DNA from: Propionibacteriaceae bacterium
GTDB taxonomy: Bacteria > Actinomycetota > Actinomycetes > Propionibacteriales > Propionibacteriaceae
Assembly: GCA_030450535.1 (NCBI GenBank)
Contig: JAKDIK010000082.1
Location: forward strand, 1 to 9,327
Length of the DNA stretch: 9,327 nucleotides
Direction: 5' to 3'
Part shown: one piece after another, positions 6,368 through 9,327 of the stretch
Position numbering within the stretch: position 1 is the first letter of the stretch
Layout of the letters: every line of letters starts with the position of its first letter
The notes under the pieces: model-generated
Database searches by the model: none
Told to the model about the DNA's origin: nothing
The model's input: only the letters and a program-made list of their open reading frames with translations
Position numbers and translations under genes: made by a program

Positions 6368-6390
6368 CTACGCTGTGCCCACCCCCCAAG

Positions 6391-6396
6391 AAAGGA
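6391..6396 (+). promoter_or_regulatory. Ribosome-binding site deciding DUF3054 start
   Basis: AAAGGA lies 9 nt before the GTG at 6406. It selects this GTG over the in-frame ATG at 6355, which overlaps the direct repeat and would add 17 non-conserved residues. Confidence 0.7.
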
Positions 6397-6405
6397 ACCG
6401 ATTCC

Positions 6406-6771
6406 GTGGGACGCACGACGGCCGCCGCCATCGATGCCGCCCTGGTGGTGCTGTTCGCCGCCATCGGCCGGGCCTCGCACAACGAAGAGATGGACGTGAT
6501 CGGGGTGAGCACCACGGCCTTCCCCTTCCTCGTCGCCGCCGCCCTGGGCTGGGGCGTGGTGCTGCTGCGCCGGCGCGAGGGCGCGGGCGTCGGCGACGGA
6601 CTGTGGATCTGGCTGATCACCCTGGCGATCGGCATGGTGTTGCGGCGCCTGCTGGGCGATGGGACCGCTGGGGCGTTCATCATCGTCGCCGGCATCACGC
6701 TCGCGCTGCTGCTGGTGGGTTGGCGCGCCGTGTGGGCCCTTCTGACGCGCCGACGGCGTCCCTCGGCCTGA
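6406..6771 (+). CDS. DUF3054-like small integral membrane protein
   Basis: The 121-residue protein resembles the actinobacterial DUF3054 family, whose function is unknown. The family-like motif FAAIGRASHNE is at 17-27, just after the first hydrophobic helix. Four membrane segments are apparent: about 8-20, 38-54, 66-79 and 88-111. A basic tail, RRRRPSA, is likely cytoplasmic (positive-inside). The start is the GTG at 6406, with AAAGGA 9 nt upstream. It is divergently oriented to dop across about 70 bp and convergent with ldh. Its stop codon lies at the loop of a strong hairpin. No sequence feature links it to pupylation, and its placement between dop and the ATPase may be incidental. Confidence 0.8.
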   Translation: MGRTTAAAIDAALVVLFAAIGRASHNEEMDVIGVSTTAFPFLVAAALGWGVVLLRRREGAGVGDGLWIWLITLAIGMVLRRLLGDGTAGAFIIVAGITLALLLVGWRAVWALLTRRRRPSA

Positions 6772-6785
6772 GGGACGCCGTCGGC
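6749..6785. terminator. Strong bidirectional terminator hairpin
   Basis: A perfect 16-bp GC-rich stem (6749-6764 paired with 6770-6785) closes a 5-nt loop. It ends the DUF3054 gene, whose TGA (6769-6771) spans the loop/stem edge, so the left arm is coding. There is no U-tract on either strand, as is common in high-GC actinobacteria. By symmetry it can also stop transcripts arriving from ldh on the minus strand. Confidence 0.8.
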
Positions 6786-6795
6786 AGGAGTGGTG

Positions 6796-6812
6796 AGGAC
6801 CCTTCGGGTCCT
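6796..6812. terminator. Second hairpin just downstream of ldh stop
   Basis: A 7-bp perfect stem (AGGACCC / GGGTCCT) with a TTC loop lies 3 bp beyond the ldh stop codon in the ldh direction. It would be the first structure met by ldh transcripts, with the larger 16-bp hairpin following, so the ldh mRNA may have tandem terminators. Confidence 0.55.
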
Positions 6813-6815
6813 GGT

Positions 6816-7781
6816 TCAGAAGCCGAGTTCCTTGAGCGAGGCGCGCAGCGTTTCGGCGGAGTGGCGGAACTTCGCGAGTTCGTGTTCCTCCATCGGCACG
6901 TCCAGCACGCGGACCACGCCCCGGTTGGAGACGACCGAGGTGACCGACAGGGCCACATCCGAGACGCCCTTGTAGTCGTTCAGCACGCTGGAGACGGGAA
7001 GCAGCCGCTCGGTCGGCGAGTGCAGGGCTTCGCACAGACGGGCCCCGGTGAGACCGATGGCGTAGTTGGTCGCGCCCTTGCCCTCGATGACCTGGTAGGC
7101 GGCGTGCATGGCCTCGTCGGCCAGCGAATCGAGCACCTCGTCGGTGAAGACCTGCCGGCCGTCGTTGTCCACCCACTCACGAATCGGGATCTGGCCGATG
7201 CGCGCCGTCGACCACACCGGGAACTCGCTGTCGCCATGCTCGCCGAGGATGTTGGCGTGCACGTTCGACTGGTGGATGCCGCAGGTGCGGGCGATGCCCC
7301 ACCGCAGGCGGGACGTGTCGAGCATCGTGCCGGTCGAGAACACGCGGCTCGTCGGCAGTCCGGAGACCTTCTGGGCGACGACGGTGAGCACGTCGCAGGG
7401 GTTGGTGACCAGCACGTAGGTGGCGTCGGGGGCGTGCTCCAGCAGCTGGGGCATGAGGCCCTTGAGGATGTTCGCGTTGACCGCGGCCAACTCCAGGCGG
7501 GTCTGACCCGGCTTCTGGGCGGCGCCCGCGGTGATGATCACCAGCGAACTGTCCTTGACGACGGAGATGTCGGCGCCGCCCATGACGGCGTTGGTGGGGG
7601 TGAACTGGCTGCCGTGCTGCAGGTCCGCGACCTCGGCGTCCACCTTCTTCTCGTTGATGTCATACAGCGCGATCTCGCGCGCGGAGCCGCGGATCAGCGC
7701 GGCGTAGGCCAGGGACGAACCGACCGCGCCCGCACCGATCACGGACAGCTTGGAGGGTCTCGACGAGGTTTGAGAGCTCAT
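6816..7781 (-). CDS. ldh: L-lactate dehydrogenase (NAD-dependent)
   Basis: Interconverts pyruvate and L-lactate with NADH, regenerating NAD+ during fermentation or micro-aerobic growth. The 321 residues match bacterial L-LDH (310-325). The Rossmann motif GAGAVGSS is at 16-23 and Asp41 gives NAD preference. The substrate loop AAQKPGQTR is at 87-95, with Gln89 marking lactate, not malate, specificity and Arg95 as the catalytic loop arginine. Further motifs are VTNP (125-128), LDTSRLR (154-160, Asp155/Arg158) and the catalytic histidine in GEHGDSE (His182). The loop reads GQT where many LDHs have GET. The ATG start has no Shine-Dalgarno but a -10 box 6 nt away. It lies 35 bp downstream of the Mpa/ARC gene on the same strand, ends at tandem hairpins and so forms its own transcription unit. 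It lacks the frequent CGGACGCC octamer seen elsewhere, perhaps reflecting distinct codon usage of a highly expressed gene. Confidence 0.96.
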   Translation of the reverse strand: MSSQTSSRPSKLSVIGAGAVGSSLAYAALIRGSAREIALYDINEKKVDAEVADLQHGSQFTPTNAVMGGADISVVKDSSLVIITAGAAQKPGQTRLELAAVNANILKGLMPQLLEHAPDATYVLVTNPCDVLTVVAQKVSGLPTSRVFSTGTMLDTSRLRWGIARTCGIHQSNVHANILGEHGDSEFPVWSTARIGQIPIREWVDNDGRQVFTDEVLDSLADEAMHAAYQVIEGKGATNYAIGLTGARLCEALHSPTERLLPVSSVLNDYKGVSDVALSVTSVVSNRGVVRVLDVPMEEHELAKFRHSAETLRASLKELGF

Positions 7782-7793
7782 GGTTTCAGGCTA
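7781..7793 (-). promoter_or_regulatory. Putative leaderless promoter of ldh
   Basis: Minus-strand TAGCCT (7788-7793) matches TANNNT and is followed by exactly 6 nt (GAAACC) and the ldh ATG, the same geometry as at cmk. No Shine-Dalgarno is visible. A TTGAGC that overlaps the ATPase stop lies 21 nt upstream of the hexamer, too far for a standard -35. Confidence 0.55.
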
Positions 7794-7816
7794 ACGGCCG
7801 CGTCCGCGCCCCGTGC

Positions 7817-9327
7817 TCAATCTTCGGCGCTCGGCCCAATCCGGCGGCCGGGTGCCAGGGCTCGCAGCGCGACGATGCGCTCGCCGCGCCGCCCCGACAA
7901 CCGCGCCCACTCCTCGGGGTGGGAGGTGTTGGGCAGGTCCTCCCCCGCCGCCACCTCGGCGCGCACGGCGTGGGTGACGTGCTCCAGGCGGACGCCGCGG
8001 CGTCCGCTCCCCAGCTCGTCCTTGATCGCGGCAAGCTTGGCCCGCCGCGCCACGTTCGCCAGCAGCGCGCCGGAGACGAAGTCGCCGGCATACAGGGTCT
8101 CGACCGCACCAAAGGCGTACGTGACCTCGACGAACGCGTTGCGCGGCTCGCGCTGGAACAATTCATCGATGGCGAGCTCTACCGCGCGTTCGGCGAGGAC
8201 GGACGCCCCGCCGGCATCGCGCTCGGACGCCTCGTCCCAGGGGCCTTCGCTGCCGAGGTGGCGTCCCAGGATCTGTACCGACTGGGCGCGCGTGGGCCGG
8301 TCGAGCCGGATCTTGACGTCGAGGCGTCCCGGCCGCAGGATCGCCGGATCGATGAGGTCCTCGCGGTTGGTGGCGCCGATGACCATCACGTTGGGCAGCG
8401 CCTCCACGCCGTCGATCTCGGCGAGAAACTGGGGTACAACCGTACTCTCCACGTCGGAGCTCACCCCCGAGCCACGGGTGCGGAACAGTGCGTCCATCTC
8501 GTCGAAGAACACGATGACGCCGCGGCCGCCCTCGGCGAGCTCGCGCGCCTGGGCGAAGGTCAGGCGGATGAGCCGCTCGGTCTCCCCGACGTACTTCGTG
8601 AGGAGCTCGGGACCCTTCACGTTCAGGAACGCCGAGCCCACCGACCGCGCGACTGCCTTCGCCACCATCGTCTTGCCGCACCCGGGCGGGCCGTAGAGCA
8701 GGACGCCGCGCGGTGCGGCCAGACCGTAGGCGTCGAACAGGTCGCGGTGGGCGAAGGGCAGCTCGACGGCGTCGCGCACCTGCGCGATCTGTTCGTCCAG
8801 CCCGCCGATGTCCTCCCACGCCACATCGGGCACCTCCTGCAGCGTCAGCTCGGTGACCGGCGTGCGCTCGACGCGGTCGTACGCGAGCTGGGCCCGCAGG
8901 TCGACCAGAACGGTGTCGCCCGCCGCCACCTCGTCCAGTCTCGCGGCAAGGGTCACGACCACCTCGGCGTCGTGGGCACCCACCACGAGGGCGCGACGTC
9001 CCTGGAGCACCTCACGCACCACGCCCACCTCCCCGGCGGCCGGAAGCTCAGCCCGGCCGACCACGGTCAGCGCGTCGTTCACCAACACGGTCTCACCGAC
9101 GGCGGGTTGGCCGGCGAGCAGCTCCTCGGCCAGCGGCGCGCGGACCAGCCGACCGCCCACGAAGACATCGACGAGGCCATCGGGCGCCAGGCCGACCACC
9201 CGGCCGAACTGCTGCGGCGGGCTCGCCAGCGCGGCGAGCTGCTCGCGCAGCGACACGATCGTCGTCCGCGCCTCGCGCAGGGTGGTGTTGCGCCGGGCGT
9301 GGGGCGCCGCCCCCCCGCCGCCCCCCC
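7817..9327 (-). CDS. mpa: Pup-dependent AAA ATPase (Mpa/ARC), 5'-truncated, no proteasome tail
   Basis: Hexameric ring ATPase that binds Pup through N-terminal coiled coils and unfolds pupylated proteins. The GTG at 9256 is probably internal: the frame stays open to the window edge and encodes NTTLREARTTIVSLREQL, matching the end of the family's coiled coil. Counted from that GTG, coiled-coil remnant and PPQQFG linker 1-18; two OB-type domains about 19-70 and 76-130; AAA domain from VPDVAWEDIGGL (142-153). Walker A GPPGCGKT is at 189-196, pore loop KYVG 221-224, Walker B VIVFFDEMD 247-255, sensor-1 GATNR 294-298 and the arginine motif RPGR 308-311. ATPase function looks intact. The C-terminus ends GRRIGPSAED, without the GQYL-type docking tail, and no other frame supplies it before ldh. 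The OB2 region and the insert after Walker A are shorter than in mycobacterial Mpa. Confidence 0.93.
   Translation of the reverse strand, partial: GGGGGAAPHARRNTTLREARTTIVSLREQLAALASPPQQFGRVVGLAPDGLVDVFVGGRLVRAPLAEELLAGQPAVGETVLVNDALTVVGRAELPAAGEVGVVREVLQGRRALVVGAHDAEVVVTLAARLDEVAAGDTVLVDLRAQLAYDRVERTPVTELTLQEVPDVAWEDIGGLDEQIAQVRDAVELPFAHRDLFDAYGLAAPRGVLLYGPPGCGKTMVAKAVARSVGSAFLNVKGPELLTKYVGETERLIRLTFAQARELAEGGRGVIVFFDEMDALFRTRGSGVSSDVESTVVPQFLAEIDGVEALPNVMVIGATNREDLIDPAILRPGRLDVKIRLDRPTRAQSVQILGRHLGSEGPWDEASERDAGGASVLAERAVELAIDELFQREPRNAFVEVTYAFGAVETLYAGDFVSGALLANVARRAKLAAIKDELGSGRRGVRLEHVTHAVRAEVAAGEDLPNTSHPEEWARLSGRRGERIVALRALAPGRRIGPSAED
9301..9327. other. C/G-only contig end
   Basis: The last 27 bases contain only G and C, dominated by C runs, and mirror the left edge. 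In the ATPase frame they would encode mostly Gly/Ala, unlike any coiled coil expected there, so the tip is probably artefactual and the true gene continues differently. Confidence 0.6.

Noticed and set aside
6355..6405. Upstream ATG start for the DUF3054 gene
   Set aside because: It would add 17 residues with no membrane or family character and start inside the direct repeat. The GTG at 6406 has a good ribosome-binding site.
7782..7816. A C-terminal QYL tail restored by a frameshift near the ATPase end
   Set aside because: I read the other minus-strand frames up to the ldh start and none encodes Gln-Tyr-Leu. A frameshift does not recover the docking tail.
6339..8696. A 785-codon plus-strand open frame opposite ldh and the ATPase gene
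   Set aside because: It lies antisense to two unmistakable genes (ldh and Mpa/ARC), has a low-complexity Arg/Gly/Ser-rich translation without known motifs, and is explained by the scarcity of stop codons in high-GC antisense frames.
1..9327. CRISPR arrays, tRNA/rRNA genes, insertion sequences or prophage
   Set aside because: No repeat-spacer pattern, cloverleaf-like sequence, transposase or integrase coding, or terminal inverted repeats were seen. The sequence is almost entirely housekeeping and pupylation genes.

Overview
The window is about 70% G+C with tightly packed genes, frequent GTG starts and a complete Pup tagging gene. This points to a high-GC Actinomycetota genome. A Propionibacteriaceae-like lineage is possible, but that is only a guess. 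Both ends run into G/C-only homopolymer sequence, so the window looks like a complete short contig with unreliable tips, not a clean cut from a chromosome.

Layout, left to right. A 5'-truncated SAM-dependent methyltransferase (plus strand) converges on a minus-strand block. Listed from low to high coordinates, which is 3' to 5' for this block, the genes are: a D-serine dehydratase / D-threonine aldolase-like PLP enzyme, the ribosome-assembly GTPase der, cytidylate kinase cmk, an ACT-domain prephenate dehydrogenase tyrA, the ubiquitin-like modifier pup, and the depupylase/deamidase dop. A small membrane protein of the DUF3054 type (plus strand) diverges from dop and converges on L-lactate dehydrogenase (ldh, minus). 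Upstream of ldh lies the Pup-dependent AAA ATPase (Mpa/ARC), whose 5' end is cut by the window edge.

The most interesting system is the pupylation locus. Mpa/ARC, Dop and Pup are all present, but several features suggest a proteasome-independent version. The prcB-prcA pair usually found just after pup is absent: tyrA starts inside the pup stop codon. The ATPase ends without the C-terminal Gly-Gln-Tyr-Leu-type tail that docks Mpa/ARC to the 20S core. Dop is about 36 residues short exactly where family members carry the 'Dop-loop', and its ATP-site region mixes Dop-like and PafA-like residues. The ATPase also has a compact second OB region and a short AAA insert. Together these suggest a Pup-directed unfoldase/depupylase pathway without 20S degradation, as reported for Corynebacterium, but the rest of the genome is needed to test this. 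No pafA ligase is visible here.

Transcription and translation: dop-pup-tyrA and cmk-der-PLP enzyme are two translationally coupled chains with 4-bp stop/start overlaps. The codons of Pup's functional C-terminus double as the tyrA ribosome-binding region. cmk and ldh both show a TANNNT -10 box exactly 6 nt before the start codon and no Shine-Dalgarno, the signature of leaderless transcripts. Hairpins sit at both convergent gene junctions. No RNA genes, CRISPR arrays or mobile elements were seen, and there is no gene-free stretch above 300 bases.
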